Notes under the pieces: generated by a model | Seen by the model: the letters and a program-made list of their open reading frames with translations, nothing else | Database searches by the model: none | What the model was told of the DNA's origin: nothing | Made by a program: the position numbers and the translations under genes | Part shown: positions 1-10,397 of the stretch, one piece after another | Position numbering within the stretch: the first letter of the stretch is position 1 | Layout of the letters: every line of letters begins with the position of its first letter | Assembly (NCBI GenBank): GCA_024235595.1 | Contig: JACKMC010000002.1 | Location: forward strand, 310,001 to 374,000 | Length of the DNA: 64,000 nucleotides | Direction: 5' to 3' | Source: Zoogloeaceae bacterium | GTDB taxonomy: Bacteria; Pseudomonadota; Gammaproteobacteria; Burkholderiales; Rhodocyclaceae

Positions 1-636
1 CTGCACGACGTGGGCAAGATGAAGGTGCCCGACGAGGTGCTGAACAAACCTGGCCGGCTCACCGATGCCGAGTTCGCATTGATCAGGCGCCACCCCGGGG
101 ACGGGCATGCGATCTTGCTCGAGACGCCCGGGGTGGGGCCGGTTCCACTGGATATCACGCTGCACCACCATGAGCGCATCGACGGCAGCGGCTATCCGAA
201 AAAGCTCGCTGGCGAGGAGATCAGCACCATGGCGCGCATGGCGGCCATCGTCGATGTCTATGACGCCATCACCGCCGACCGCTGCTACCACACCGGCATG
301 GCGCCGACCGAGGCGCTACGCAAGATGTGGGAGTGGAGCAGCGCTCATTTCGACCAGCGATTGCTGCAGGGTTTCATGCGTTGCATCGGCATCTATCCGG
401 TCGGCAGCCTGGTGCTGCTGGAATCGGGGCGGCTCGGGGTAGTCATCGAGCAGAACGAGAAGAGCGTGCTCACGCCTGTGGTGCGGATTTTCTTCAGCAC
501 CCGCAGCAACGGCTACATCATCCCCGAGAACATCGACCTGGCTCGGCCACCCGGATCGAACGACCGCATCGTCTCGGGCGAGTCGCCCGACAAGTGGCGC
601 GTCGATCCGGTCAAGTTCATGCCGGCCGTGGCCTGA
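1..636 (+). CDS. HD-GYP domain protein, C-terminal part (5' end outside window)
   Basis: This is the C-terminal part of an HD-GYP protein, a family of c-di-GMP phosphodiesterases. The reading frame is already open at base 1 and begins inside the HD motif (HDVGK). The further family signatures HHERIDGSGYP and IVDVYDAITADR follow, and these carry the metal-binding histidines and aspartates plus the GYP loop. After the HD core there are about 80 residues of beta-rich tail, as in many HD-GYP proteins. The start and any sensory domain lie upstream of the window. Its neighbours point the other way, so no operon partner is visible downstream. The family call is secure; the signal it responds to cannot be seen. 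Confidence 0.9.
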   Translation: MHDVGKMKVPDEVLNKPGRLTDAEFALIRRHPGDGHAILLETPGVGPVPLDITLHHHERIDGSGYPKKLAGEEISTMARMAAIVDVYDAITADRCYHTGMAPTEALRKMWEWSSAHFDQRLLQGFMRCIGIYPVGSLVLLESGRLGVVIEQNEKSVLTPVVRIFFSTRSNGYIIPENIDLARPPGSNDRIVSGESPDKWRVDPVKFMPAVA

Positions 637-668
637 CGCGGTGATCGCGCCGCCGTCGGTCTGCGCAA

Positions 669-923
669 TCAAGGCCGTGTGGCGGCTTCCAGCGCGCTGA
701 TGAAGCGCATCGCATGTGGCTTCGAGTCGCCGCACATTTCGGGTTGCGCCTGCAGGCTGCTGCATACCGCAGGCCGCTCCGCGCGGCCGAACAGTCGGCA
801 GCGGCCCTTTTCATCGAGCTGGATGCACGGTGTTCCGGCAGGTTTGCCGTGTGGCATTCCTGGAATCGGGCTGGAGATCGAGGGGGCGATGCAGCAGGCA
901 GCGCAACCGGGGCGGCAGTTCAT
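669..923 (-). CDS. YkgJ-family cysteine-cluster protein
   Basis: This is a small protein of 84 residues. It opens with a dense cysteine cluster (CRPGCAACC) and has further cysteines around residues 33, 42, 54 and 64. That is the pattern of the YkgJ / UPF0153 family, predicted to bind zinc or an iron-sulfur cluster. The motifs SSPIPGMP and RPAVC are typical of the short proteobacterial version. No enzymatic activity is established for the family. It lies 36 bases downstream of a methyltransferase-like gene on the same strand and may be co-transcribed with it. The ATG start puts the first cysteine at residue 3, as usual for this family. Confidence 0.8.
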   Translation of the reverse strand: MNCRPGCAACCIAPSISSPIPGMPHGKPAGTPCIQLDEKGRCRLFGRAERPAVCSSLQAQPEMCGDSKPHAMRFISALEAATRP

Positions 924-959
924 GCCGCGATTATCCTCGTCTTGGGCGGTGCCTGCAGC

Positions 960-1700
960 TTACGCGTTGCGCCGAGGGGGGCAGGCAGCGGTCACGGGTG
1001 CACCCGGTGCAGGCGCGCCACCATGCTGTGTCCATTCAATGAGGTGATAGTCGCGTGGCGTCAGCGGCCAGATGGCATAGGCGTGCGGCTCGAGGCCCGC
1101 CAGCCGGAAGGTCCGGTGGTCGACCAGCGACACTTCGCCACCGCCCCAGAAGCGGGCAAGCGTGGCCTCGAGTTCTTCCGGAGCATTGACCTGCCGGGCC
1201 GCGAGGTGCCGCGGCGGGCGGCGGCTCGAGACCACATCATGCCAGCTTGCCCAATGGCAGCCGCCAAGCCTCGCCGCAAGGCTCACTCGCCAGCCGGCCG
1301 GATCGGGGCAGTCGACCTGCCCCAGCACATTGCAGAACAGCACTGCCGCGCCACCGAAGCGATCGCGCAGCGCTGCCAGTCCTTCGTTCGTCGAGAGACA
1401 GTCGAACGACTCGAAGCGCAGCGGCGCGCCGGCCTGCCGGCGGCGCAGAATCAGGCGCGCCAGCGGATCGGGTTCGAGTGCGATCACCTCGTCGAAGCGC
1501 GCGAACAAGCGCTCTGGCAGGGTATGTCCCGCGCTCGGGCCGATAACAAGCAGCCGCCTGCACGGCGGCTGCCAGCGCTCGATCCAGCCGGCCAGCGTGG
1601 CGCGAAACGGCGCCCACAGCGTTTGCCGGTAGCGCAAGGCGCGCAGGTGGTAGCCGAGCCCACCCGAAGCGTGAACAAGATGATTGGCAGCGAACTTCAC
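960..1700 (-). CDS. Methyltransferase-like protein of unknown substrate
   Basis: A Rossmann-type SAM-binding fold is suggested by LVIGPSAGHTLP followed about 20 residues later by the acidic strand end IALEPDP. The middle contains AVLFCNVLGQ and the C-terminus RLAGLEPHAYAIWPLTP. I could not assign a substrate. The start is uncertain. The frame stays open upstream into the cytochrome gene on the other strand, but homology-like sequence begins near the GTG chosen here (246 residues). An in-frame ATG at 1880 would add 60 low-quality residues. No clear ribosome-binding site decides between them. The YkgJ-family gene follows on the same strand after 36 bases. Confidence 0.55.
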   Translation of the reverse strand: MKFAANHLVHASGGLGYHLRALRYRQTLWAPFRATLAGWIERWQPPCRRLLVIGPSAGHTLPERLFARFDEVIALEPDPLARLILRRRQAGAPLRFESFDCLSTNEGLAALRDRFGGAAVLFCNVLGQVDCPDPAGWRVSLAARLGGCHWASWHDVVSSRRPPRHLAARQVNAPEELEATLARFWGGGEVSLVDHRTFRLAGLEPHAYAIWPLTPRDYHLIEWTQHGGAPAPGAPVTAACPPRRNA

Positions 1701-1921
1701 GGGGGTTTCGATGGCGGACCGGTTGCGCAGGTGGCGGGACCACCAGATGCTACGCCATCGACCCCCTCCCTGGCCGGCCGTGCCGGGGCGAATTCCGCTG
1801 CGTGGTGTGCGGCGACTCTTGCGGTAGCTCAACAAACCGCCAGATCTGCATGGTGGGCAGGCCAGGTAAGCCCTATACATGAAGCAGGGATAGCCTAACC
1901 GGTGCACAAGGGGGAGAACGG

Positions 1922-2362
1922 ATGAAAGCGGGATCGATCGTAATGCTGGCCGCCGCGGTGGCCATGACAGGTCTTGCCGGCCCGCTCGCGGCAAGCGAGG
2001 ATGAGGGCGGCGACATCGGCAGGCAGGAGTTCGAGAACAAATGTGCGGTCTGCCATGGCGCCGAAGGCAAGGGCGACGGTGGTATCGCCGGGATGCTGAC
2101 TGTCCCTCCCGCCGATCTGACGCGGCTGGCGGCGCGCAACGGCGGGGTGTTCCCCTTCCAGCGCGTCTACGAAGTAATCGACGGCCGCCAACTGGTGAAA
2201 GGTCACGGCGAGCGTGAAATGCCGGTCTGGGGACGCGACTATCAGCAGGACCGGGTCGGCGCGGCGAGCCATTTCTTCGCCATGCCCTACGACATGGAGA
2301 TGTTCGTGAGGGTGCGCATCCTCGCGCTGATCGACCATATCTATGAGCTGCAGGAAAAGTGA
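1922..2362 (+). CDS. Class I c-type cytochrome, periplasmic
   Basis: This 146-residue protein has an N-terminal signal peptide (about residues 1-23) and one haem-binding CxxCH motif (CAVCH) followed by GAEGKGDG. That is the usual start of a small class I cytochrome c. The likely distal haem ligand is the methionine in EMPVWG, about 65 residues later. It should carry electrons in the periplasm. No oxidoreductase gene is adjacent, so its partner is unknown; the dehydrogenases near 42-45 kb lack a visible cytochrome of their own, but a link is speculation. The gene is convergent with thiC. Confidence 0.85.
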   Translation: MKAGSIVMLAAAVAMTGLAGPLAASEDEGGDIGRQEFENKCAVCHGAEGKGDGGIAGMLTVPPADLTRLAARNGGVFPFQRVYEVIDGRQLVKGHGEREMPVWGRDYQQDRVGAASHFFAMPYDMEMFVRVRILALIDHIYELQEK

Positions 2363-2412
2363 GCGGCGGCAAGCGGCGGCAGCTTGCGCGAACGCCCCCG
2401 CACTGAGCGCAC

Positions 2413-2448
2413 AAGGTCAAGAAAGAACGGGCCGCGAATGCGGCCCGT
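2413..2448 (-). terminator. Probable intrinsic terminator of thiC
   Basis: A perfect 9-bp stem (ACGGGCCGC / GCGGCCCGT, loop of 4, 2427-2448) lies between the convergent ends of the cytochrome gene and thiC. Read leftward, the stem is followed by the T-rich run TTCTTTCTT, so it fits a terminator for thiC. Read rightward there is no T tract. Confidence 0.6.
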
Positions 2449-2475
2449 CCGTGTTCTCGCTGCAATTCGAAAGGC

Positions 2476-4392
<1,917 letters not shown>

Positions 4393-4435
4393 TGGCTCTC
4401 CTTGCTGGCGTGGATACGGGTCACAAGGAGCGGCT

Positions 4436-4532
4436 GGCGGCGCTTCCCTGCGTTGGCATTACCCGTACAGGTTCAAAGGGTTTTTCTCAGCCGGCCGACG
4501 AATTCGATCGATCGCCCAGCACCCCTAGCAGG
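4436..4532 (-). promoter_or_regulatory. TPP riboswitch (THI element) in the thiC leader
   Basis: Read on the minus strand, the segment contains the hallmark THI-box pieces in order: AGGGGTGCT, then GGCTGAGA, then AACCCTTTGAACCTG, GGGTAATGCC and GCGTAGGGA-like GCGCAGGGAAGCG variants. The CTGAGA and ACCTG/GGTAATGCC blocks form the pyrimidine- and pyrophosphate-binding helices of the aptamer. It ends about 45 bases before the thiC start, which suits translational control by sequestering the ribosome-binding site. No obvious terminator hairpin with a T tract lies between aptamer and start. Confidence 0.93.
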
Positions 4533-4710
4533 CCGAACCTTACGCTGCGCCGCGGTGCCTGTAAATAGACTGTTCGCCGAGATGCGCACTGGTCGCTGCG
4601 GGCAGGCCCGGTAGCGGCAATCAAGGGCGTGACGGGCTAGCCGGCCAGCGCGCATTGCCGCACACTGTGGCTGTTTCGTCGCGCGGCGACGGTCTTGTCG
4701 GAGGGCGGAA

Positions 4711-6153
4711 ATGGGTTTGAGGAATGCGGTGCAGCTGATTGTTTACCCGGATCGCATCGGTCGGGGTCTGGCCGATCTGGAGTCCTTCCTGGCCGGACCG
4801 GTGGGCGAGGTGATCGGCGGGCTGCATCTGTTGCCGCCCTTTCCGTCGAACGCCGATGGCGGCTTCTCGCCGCTGACCCACCAGGAGATCGATCCGCGAT
4901 TCGGCGGCTGGGAGCATCTCGAGCGCCTCGCCGCGCGCTTCGATCTGAGTCTCGATCTGGTGCTCAATCACCTCTCGGACGAGTCGCCAGAGTTCAGGGA
5001 CTATCTGCGCCAGGGCGCCGCCTCGCCCTTCGCACCACTGTTCATCGACGTGGACGCGCTCGGTGAGATAACTCCCGACGACCTCGCGAAGATCCACATC
5101 CGCAAGGAGAAGGAGCCTTTCCGTACGGTGAGCTTTGCCGACGGCAGCCAGCGGCGGGTGTGGTGCACCTTTACCGAGCAGCAGGTCGACCTCGATTATC
5201 GATCGACCGAGACCTTTGAACTCATGGCCGACAACCTGCGTTTCATGTCGGCCCGCGGGGTCAAGCTCTTCAGGCTGGACGCCTTTGGCTACACCACCAA
5301 GGAGATCGGCACCAGCTGCTTCCTGGTCGAGCCGCAGGTGTGGTCCATCCTCGAGTGGTTTCGTGACAAGGCGGCCGAGTTCGGCAGCGAAGTGCTGCCC
5401 GAGGTGCATGATCACCCCAGCTGGCAGTACGCCATCGCGGACCGCAAGATGTGGTGCTACGCCTTTGCCTTGCCGCCGCTGGTGCTGTATTCGCTTCTCG
5501 ACGCCGACAGCAGGCATCTCAAGGCCTGGCTGCGGATGTGCCCGCACCAGCAGATCACGGTGCTCGATACCCACGACGGCATCTGCATTCCGGACGTCGA
5601 GGACATCCTGCCCAGGGAGCGCATCGAGATCCTCATCCAGAACGTCTCCGAGCGCAGTGCCGACCCCATCCTGCGCGGCTCGGCCGCCAACGTGCACAGC
5701 GTCGGCGCGATCTACCAGCTGACCTGCACTTTCTACGACGCGCTGATGCGCAACGACGACGCCTACATCGCGGCGCGCGCGATCCAGCTCTTCGCGCCGG
5801 GCGTTCCGCAGGTCTATTACGTCGGCCTGCTGGCCGGCAGCAACGACACCGAGCTGATGGAAGAAAGCGGCGAACTGCGCGACATCAACCGTCACTACTA
5901 CAGTCTTGAAGAGGCCGCCGAGGCGACGCGGCAACCGGTGGTGCAGCGGCTGCTCGCGCTGATGAGGCTGCGCAGCCATCACCCGGCCTTCGAGGGCGAT
6001 TTCGAGCTGCACTACTCCAACGACAGCAGCGTGTCGATGGGCTGGCGCAAGGGCAAGCACTACTGCCTCGTGCTGATCGACCTGCGCTTCAAGACCTCGA
6101 CGGTGAGCTGCAGCGACGTCGACGGTGGCGAGGAGCGTGTCTTCCGGCTGTGA
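4711..6153 (+). CDS. GH13 subfamily 18 glucoside phosphorylase (sucrose phosphorylase type)
   Basis: This 480-residue protein aligns along its length with sucrose phosphorylases, which split sucrose with phosphate into alpha-glucose-1-phosphate and fructose in the cytosol. The catalytic set is visible: nucleophile Asp190 (FRLDAFGY), acid/base Glu231 (LPEVHDH) and stabiliser Asp289 (VLDTHDG). Arg131 (IHIRKEKEPF) matches the phosphate-side arginine region. PGVPQVYYVG and DINRHYYS are also typical. The loop around 128-140 differs from the classical RPRPG of Bifidobacterium, so sucrose-6-phosphate or a glucosylglycerol-type substrate is possible. No sugar transporter or fructokinase is nearby. 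It sits alone between thiC and thiD in opposite orientation. Confidence 0.88.
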   Translation: MGLRNAVQLIVYPDRIGRGLADLESFLAGPVGEVIGGLHLLPPFPSNADGGFSPLTHQEIDPRFGGWEHLERLAARFDLSLDLVLNHLSDESPEFRDYLRQGAASPFAPLFIDVDALGEITPDDLAKIHIRKEKEPFRTVSFADGSQRRVWCTFTEQQVDLDYRSTETFELMADNLRFMSARGVKLFRLDAFGYTTKEIGTSCFLVEPQVWSILEWFRDKAAEFGSEVLPEVHDHPSWQYAIADRKMWCYAFALPPLVLYSLLDADSRHLKAWLRMCPHQQITVLDTHDGICIPDVEDILPRERIEILIQNVSERSADPILRGSAANVHSVGAIYQLTCTFYDALMRNDDAYIAARAIQLFAPGVPQVYYVGLLAGSNDTELMEESGELRDINRHYYSLEEAAEATRQPVVQRLLALMRLRSHHPAFEGDFELHYSNDSSVSMGWRKGKHYCLVLIDLRFKTSTVSCSDVDGGEERVFRL

Positions 6154-6993
6154 TCAGGCCCGCCACAGGCGGTAGAAATGGTGCACCGGACCATGGCCGG
6201 TGCCGACCTTGAGCGCACCCGAGGCCGCGATCGCCCCCTGCAGGTAGTGCTGGGCATCGCGCACCGCGGCGGCAACCGGCTGGAGCTGGGCGCTGCGCTG
6301 GGGCAGCAGGGCGGCAATCGCCGATGACAGCGTGCAGCCGGTGCCGTGGGTGTTGGGAGTGTCGATGCGCATGGTCCGCATCTCGATCATCCGGTCACCG
6401 TCGAAGAGCAGGTCGAGCAACTCGTTGCCCGGCAGGTGACCGCCCTTGAGCAGCACCCAGCGCTCGCTCGATGTCGGCAGCAGCTCGCGCAGGCGCTCGG
6501 CAGCGCGGAACATCTCCTTGGTCGACTCGGGGGCCCGTTGCTCGAGCAGAACGCCGGCCTCCGGCAGGTTCGGCGTGATCATGTTTGCCTGCGGCATGAG
6601 GGCCTCCTTGAGCATGGCGACGGCGCTCTTGGCGAGCAGGTGATCGCCACTCTTCGCGACCATCACCGGGTCGAGCACCACATGGGCGGGCTTGAAGTGG
6701 GCCAGACGGTCGGCCACGGTGCGCACGATGTCCGCCGTACCCAGCATGCCGAGCTTGACCGAATCGATGCGCACATCCTCGAACAAGGTGTCGATCTGGC
6801 GCTTGAGGAAGTCCACCGGCGGGGTATGCACGCCGCTCACCGCGCGGGTGTTCTGCGCCGTGAGGGCCGCGATCACCGCGCAACCATAGGCCCCGAGTGC
6901 CGAAAAGGCCTTAAGGTCGGCCAGCACGCCGGCGCCGCCCGATGGGTCGGTGCCGGCGATGGTCAGCACGTTGGGAATCGAGCTTGAAGACAT
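6154..6993 (-). CDS. thiD: Hydroxymethylpyrimidine/phosphomethylpyrimidine kinase ThiD
   Basis: ThiD phosphorylates hydroxymethylpyrimidine and then its monophosphate, giving the pyrimidine half of thiamin. The ribokinase-fold protein has 279 residues. It shows the N-terminal substrate motif TIAGTDPSGGAG, the internal LDPVMVAKSGD and NLPEAGVLL, and the C-terminal anion-hole/base motif NTHGTGCTLSSAIAA. It completes the pathway step that follows ThiC, whose gene lies on the same strand beyond the phosphorylase. I see no THI element in its own upstream region. Its start is 185 bases from the divergent carbonic anhydrase gene. Confidence 0.96.
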   Translation of the reverse strand: MSSSSIPNVLTIAGTDPSGGAGVLADLKAFSALGAYGCAVIAALTAQNTRAVSGVHTPPVDFLKRQIDTLFEDVRIDSVKLGMLGTADIVRTVADRLAHFKPAHVVLDPVMVAKSGDHLLAKSAVAMLKEALMPQANMITPNLPEAGVLLEQRAPESTKEMFRAAERLRELLPTSSERWVLLKGGHLPGNELLDLLFDGDRMIEMRTMRIDTPNTHGTGCTLSSAIAALLPQRSAQLQPVAAAVRDAQHYLQGAIAASGALKVGTGHGPVHHFYRLWRA

Positions 6994-7178
6994 GCTTACT
7001 CCGTGGATGGATGGCTGGCGCGAATTGCCCGCAACTTACCCAAGCGATCGGCTGCAGGCAAGCGGCAGGCGCCCGCGCAGCGGCAAAAAACGCTCGCCAT
7101 GCTCAAGTCTGCGCGGTGACGGCCGAATATTCACTTGAATACGGCATCCGTGCCGCCCGAGTCCCGTGGAGTTCGATC

Positions 7179-8618
7179 ATGCGCTTGCGTCCCTTGCTGT
7201 TCATGTTGGCGATCGGTTTCGCTGTCCCCTCGCTTGCTGCCGAATGGGTTTCGGTGTCCGGATCCCAAGCACGCCAGGCGGAGATCGACCGCGCCAGCAT
7301 CCTCCAGTCGGACCCCGGTACCAAGGTCGCATGGGGCCGCATCGTACTGCCGGACAGTGAAGCGGTGCAGGCGGGTTACAAGGTCATCAAGGCCCTCAAC
7401 CGCTACGACTGTCGAAATGGCAGCTTCAGTACGATCAAGCGGGTCTATCTGGACAAGGATTCGCATCTGATTCGCGAAGAGCGGGTTGCCGAGCCCAAGG
7501 TGATGACCGCTGCGCCACGAAGTGTCGACGAGCGGCTGTGGTACGAAGTCTGCAAACCGCCCTCGGTTGACGAGTTGCAGAAGGTCGCCGCCGAAGCCGG
7601 ACGCGCCGCCAATCCCGACATGGAGCCGGGCGCGACGCGCCATGCCGACTATCGGCCGGTCGAGACCGAAACCCAACCCGAAAAAAAGATGGTCTCCGAA
7701 GAACATGCTGGCGCACCCGAGGCGCACGCGGCCGATACCCACGCCGAGCCATCTGCGCCTCGGCCGCCGCTGATCAAGCTGCCGCCACCACCGCCCGCCG
7801 CGCAGCCGGCACCACCGCCCGCTGCGCCCGCCGTGGTCGAGCACACCGCGCCCAAGCGCGCCGTGCGATCACGCCCGGCGCGCAAGCTGGCGGTGGCGCA
7901 TCCGGCGCCCAAGCCCGATTTCCTGCCGGCGGCGGTCCATCATGAGGTGCATTGGGACTACTCGGGCCCCGGCGGACCCGACAGCTGGGGGAAGCTCAAG
8001 CCTGAATTCGCGCAGTGCGCGAAAGGCGAGCGGCAGTCGCCGATCGATATCCGCGACGGCATCAGGGTAGACCAGCAGCCGATCGAGTTTGACTACATGC
8101 CGAGCTATTTCAGGATCGTCGACAACGGGCATACGGTTCAGGTAAACGTGGGCGAGGGCAGCAGCATCCGGATAATGGGTCGCCAGTACGATCTGATTCA
8201 GTTCCATTTCCACCGTCCCTCGGAAGAGCGCATCAACGGCCGGGGTTTCGACATGGTGGCTCACCTGGTGCATAAGGACCTCGACGGCCGCCTTGCCGTG
8301 GTGGCGGTGCTGCTGCAGCGCGGTTCGGACCATCCGCTGGTGCAGACCCTGTGGAACAACCTTCCTCTTGAAAAGAACGTCGGCTTCGCACCCGAAGTGT
8401 CGATCGACCTGAACCAATTGCTGCCCGAGGACCGCCGCTATTTCGCCTATATGGGCTCGCTCACCACGCCGCCGTGCACCGAGGGCGTGCTGTGGATGGT
8501 CCTCAAGCAGCCGGTGTCGCTCTCCGCCGAGCAGATCGGGATCTTCTCCCGGCTCTATCCGATGAATGCGCGGCCCGTGCAGCCGGCTGGCGATCGGATG
8601 ATCAAGGAGTCGCGCTGA
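7179..8618 (+). CDS. Exported alpha-carbonic anhydrase with N-terminal surface-adhesin-E-like domain
   Basis: The C-terminal half (about residues 255-479) is an alpha-carbonic anhydrase, which interconverts CO2 and bicarbonate. The zinc histidines are seen in FHFHRPSEE and MVAHLVHKD, and the family signature TTPPCTEGVLW is intact. A signal peptide occupies about residues 1-20, so it acts in the periplasm or outside. Residues 21-130 resemble the surface-adhesin protein E domain (ALNRYDCRNG, WYEVCK). A long Pro/Ala/Glu-rich linker of about 100 residues joins the two. The frame is open further upstream, but the ATG chosen gives a clean signal peptide. The two-domain form is longer than usual periplasmic alpha-anhydrases (about 230-250 residues). 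Confidence 0.9.
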   Translation: MRLRPLLFMLAIGFAVPSLAAEWVSVSGSQARQAEIDRASILQSDPGTKVAWGRIVLPDSEAVQAGYKVIKALNRYDCRNGSFSTIKRVYLDKDSHLIREERVAEPKVMTAAPRSVDERLWYEVCKPPSVDELQKVAAEAGRAANPDMEPGATRHADYRPVETETQPEKKMVSEEHAGAPEAHAADTHAEPSAPRPPLIKLPPPPPAAQPAPPPAAPAVVEHTAPKRAVRSRPARKLAVAHPAPKPDFLPAAVHHEVHWDYSGPGGPDSWGKLKPEFAQCAKGERQSPIDIRDGIRVDQQPIEFDYMPSYFRIVDNGHTVQVNVGEGSSIRIMGRQYDLIQFHFHRPSEERINGRGFDMVAHLVHKDLDGRLAVVAVLLQRGSDHPLVQTLWNNLPLEKNVGFAPEVSIDLNQLLPEDRRYFAYMGSLTTPPCTEGVLWMVLKQPVSLSAEQIGIFSRLYPMNARPVQPAGDRMIKESR

Positions 8619-8636
8619 GCGGCCTGCGGCGTCGTG

Positions 8637-10271
8637 TCAGTGGCCGGCGTTCCGGCCCGTCGATTCCGGCTCGTCCCATAGCGTGAAGTAGAAGCACGCG
8701 CCCTCGCCAGGCTTGGAGTCGGCCCAGATGCGGCCGTTGAAGCGGCGCACGATTCGTTCGACGATGGCGAGGCCGATGCCGCTGCCTTGGAATTCGGCGC
8801 CATGCAAGCGCTCGAATGGCTTGAACAGCTTGCCGGCGTAGCGCATGTCGAATCCGGCGCCGTTGTCCGAAATGCAGTAGATCGACTGCTTCTCGTGAAT
8901 CGCGCAGCTCAGCCGGATCTCGGTGACCGGCTTTCCTGCACTGTATTTCCAGGCGTTGCCGAGCAGGTTCTCCATCATCACGGTCAGCAGTCCGCGGTCG
9001 GCGAGGACCTGCAGCCGGGGCTGGATCAGGCTGTGCAGCATGCGCTCGGGCGCGGACTCGGCGAGCCTGCCGAGGATCTGCTCGCTCAGTGCGCTGATGT
9101 CGACCTCTTCGTTGTGGGGAACCGAGCGGTTGATGTCGGCCAGCCGCAGCAGGTCCACGGTGAGCTGGTCGATGCGCACCGAGGCCGACAGGATGCGCTC
9201 GAGATGTTGGCGACCGCTGCGGTCCAGCTTGTCCGCATAGTCCTCGACGAGGACATGGGCAAAGCCGTTCAAGGCACGCAGCGGTGCGCGCAGATCGTGG
9301 GACACCGAATAGGAGAAGGAGGCCAGCTCGCGGTTGGCCTGCTCGAGCTCGCTGGTGCGGCTGCGGACCCGCGATTCGAGCTCGGCGTTGAGCCGCTTGA
9401 GCTCCTGCTCGGCGCGCTGGCGCTCGATCGCCAGCGCGACATGACGGGCCGCGGTGATGGCGAGCTGGATTTCGTCGTCGTTGAAGTTGTGTGGCTGGCG
9501 GAAGTAGATCGCGAACTTGCCGATCAGCCGGCCGCGGTGCTTGATCGGAATGAAACACAGCGCGGCGATGGACTCGCGCGCGAACAGGGTGTGGAAAGCT
9601 GCCAGGCGCTCGTCGCCGGCCGTATCGGGAACCAGCATCGGTTGGGCGTCTTCGTCGTGCCGCCACGGGCAGTGGGCGCCGACCTTTTGTCGGTAGGCCG
9701 AAGAAAGCCCGTCCCAGGCGACGAACTGCATCAGGCCATCGACATCCATGAGCAGGATCGCACTGCGGTCGCAGTTCGTGCCGATGCGAAGCGCCTGCAT
9801 CGCACTGTGATAGACCTCTTCCGGGGCGGTGGCGTGGGAAACCGCAGAAGTGAGCTGGGCGAGTGCCGCCAGTCTGCGGGCGTCGCGAACCTGCTCGGTA
9901 AGATCGTGGGCGGCGACGATTGCGGCTGGTTTTCCCAGAAAGTGCAGGCGACCACAGGCAATCTCGAGGTCCAGCGGACCGTTGGCACAACGCACCCGGC
10001 AGCGCTCGATCAGCCGTTCGCCAAGGGGCAACTGCTCGATCCGCGCGCACAGGTGCCGTGCATCGACCGGGTCGACGAAGCAGGTCGCCGACATGCCGAT
10101 CAGATCCGCGGCGTCATCGAAACCCAGCAATTCGATCGCGTACGCGTTGGCACGCACGATGAAGCCTTCGACGATGATGAGGATTGCGCCGGGTGAGACG
10201 TCGAGAACGGCGTCGAGCGTTTCGAAGGAGGGCTGCTGGAGCGATTCGGTTTCGGTCTGCGTCATCTGCAT
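8637..10271 (-). CDS. PAS-GAF sensor histidine kinase
   Basis: This is a cytosolic hybrid-free histidine kinase. With the ATG chosen it has 544 residues. Order of domains: a PAS domain (about 20-130), a GAF domain (about 145-290), a short coiled coil, a HisKA dimerisation domain with the phospho-acceptor in SYSVSHDLRAPLRAL (about 320), and an HATPase_c domain with the N box NLLGNAWKYS and G boxes DNGAGFDMRY and GSGIGLAIV. No transmembrane segment is visible, so it should sense a cytoplasmic signal. No response regulator is adjacent. An in-frame ATG 42 codons upstream exists, but its extra sequence looks non-conserved. The family resembles phytochrome-like/bacteriophytochrome-type kinases without the chromophore domain. 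Confidence 0.88.
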   Translation of the reverse strand: MQMTQTETESLQQPSFETLDAVLDVSPGAILIIVEGFIVRANAYAIELLGFDDAADLIGMSATCFVDPVDARHLCARIEQLPLGERLIERCRVRCANGPLDLEIACGRLHFLGKPAAIVAAHDLTEQVRDARRLAALAQLTSAVSHATAPEEVYHSAMQALRIGTNCDRSAILLMDVDGLMQFVAWDGLSSAYRQKVGAHCPWRHDEDAQPMLVPDTAGDERLAAFHTLFARESIAALCFIPIKHRGRLIGKFAIYFRQPHNFNDDEIQLAITAARHVALAIERQRAEQELKRLNAELESRVRSRTSELEQANRELASFSYSVSHDLRAPLRALNGFAHVLVEDYADKLDRSGRQHLERILSASVRIDQLTVDLLRLADINRSVPHNEEVDISALSEQILGRLAESAPERMLHSLIQPRLQVLADRGLLTVMMENLLGNAWKYSAGKPVTEIRLSCAIHEKQSIYCISDNGAGFDMRYAGKLFKPFERLHGAEFQGSGIGLAIVERIVRRFNGRIWADSKPGEGACFYFTLWDEPESTGRNAGH

Positions 10272-10397
10272 CGGCTTGGCGTGCCTGCTTTCCGGCAGGT
10301 CTTGGGGGCTGGACTTGCGGGTACATTCATACCGTCGCTGTCCACAAGATCGAAGGAACAAGTTTGCAGATCGTGCCATCGCGGGCCAAGCGTTCAC

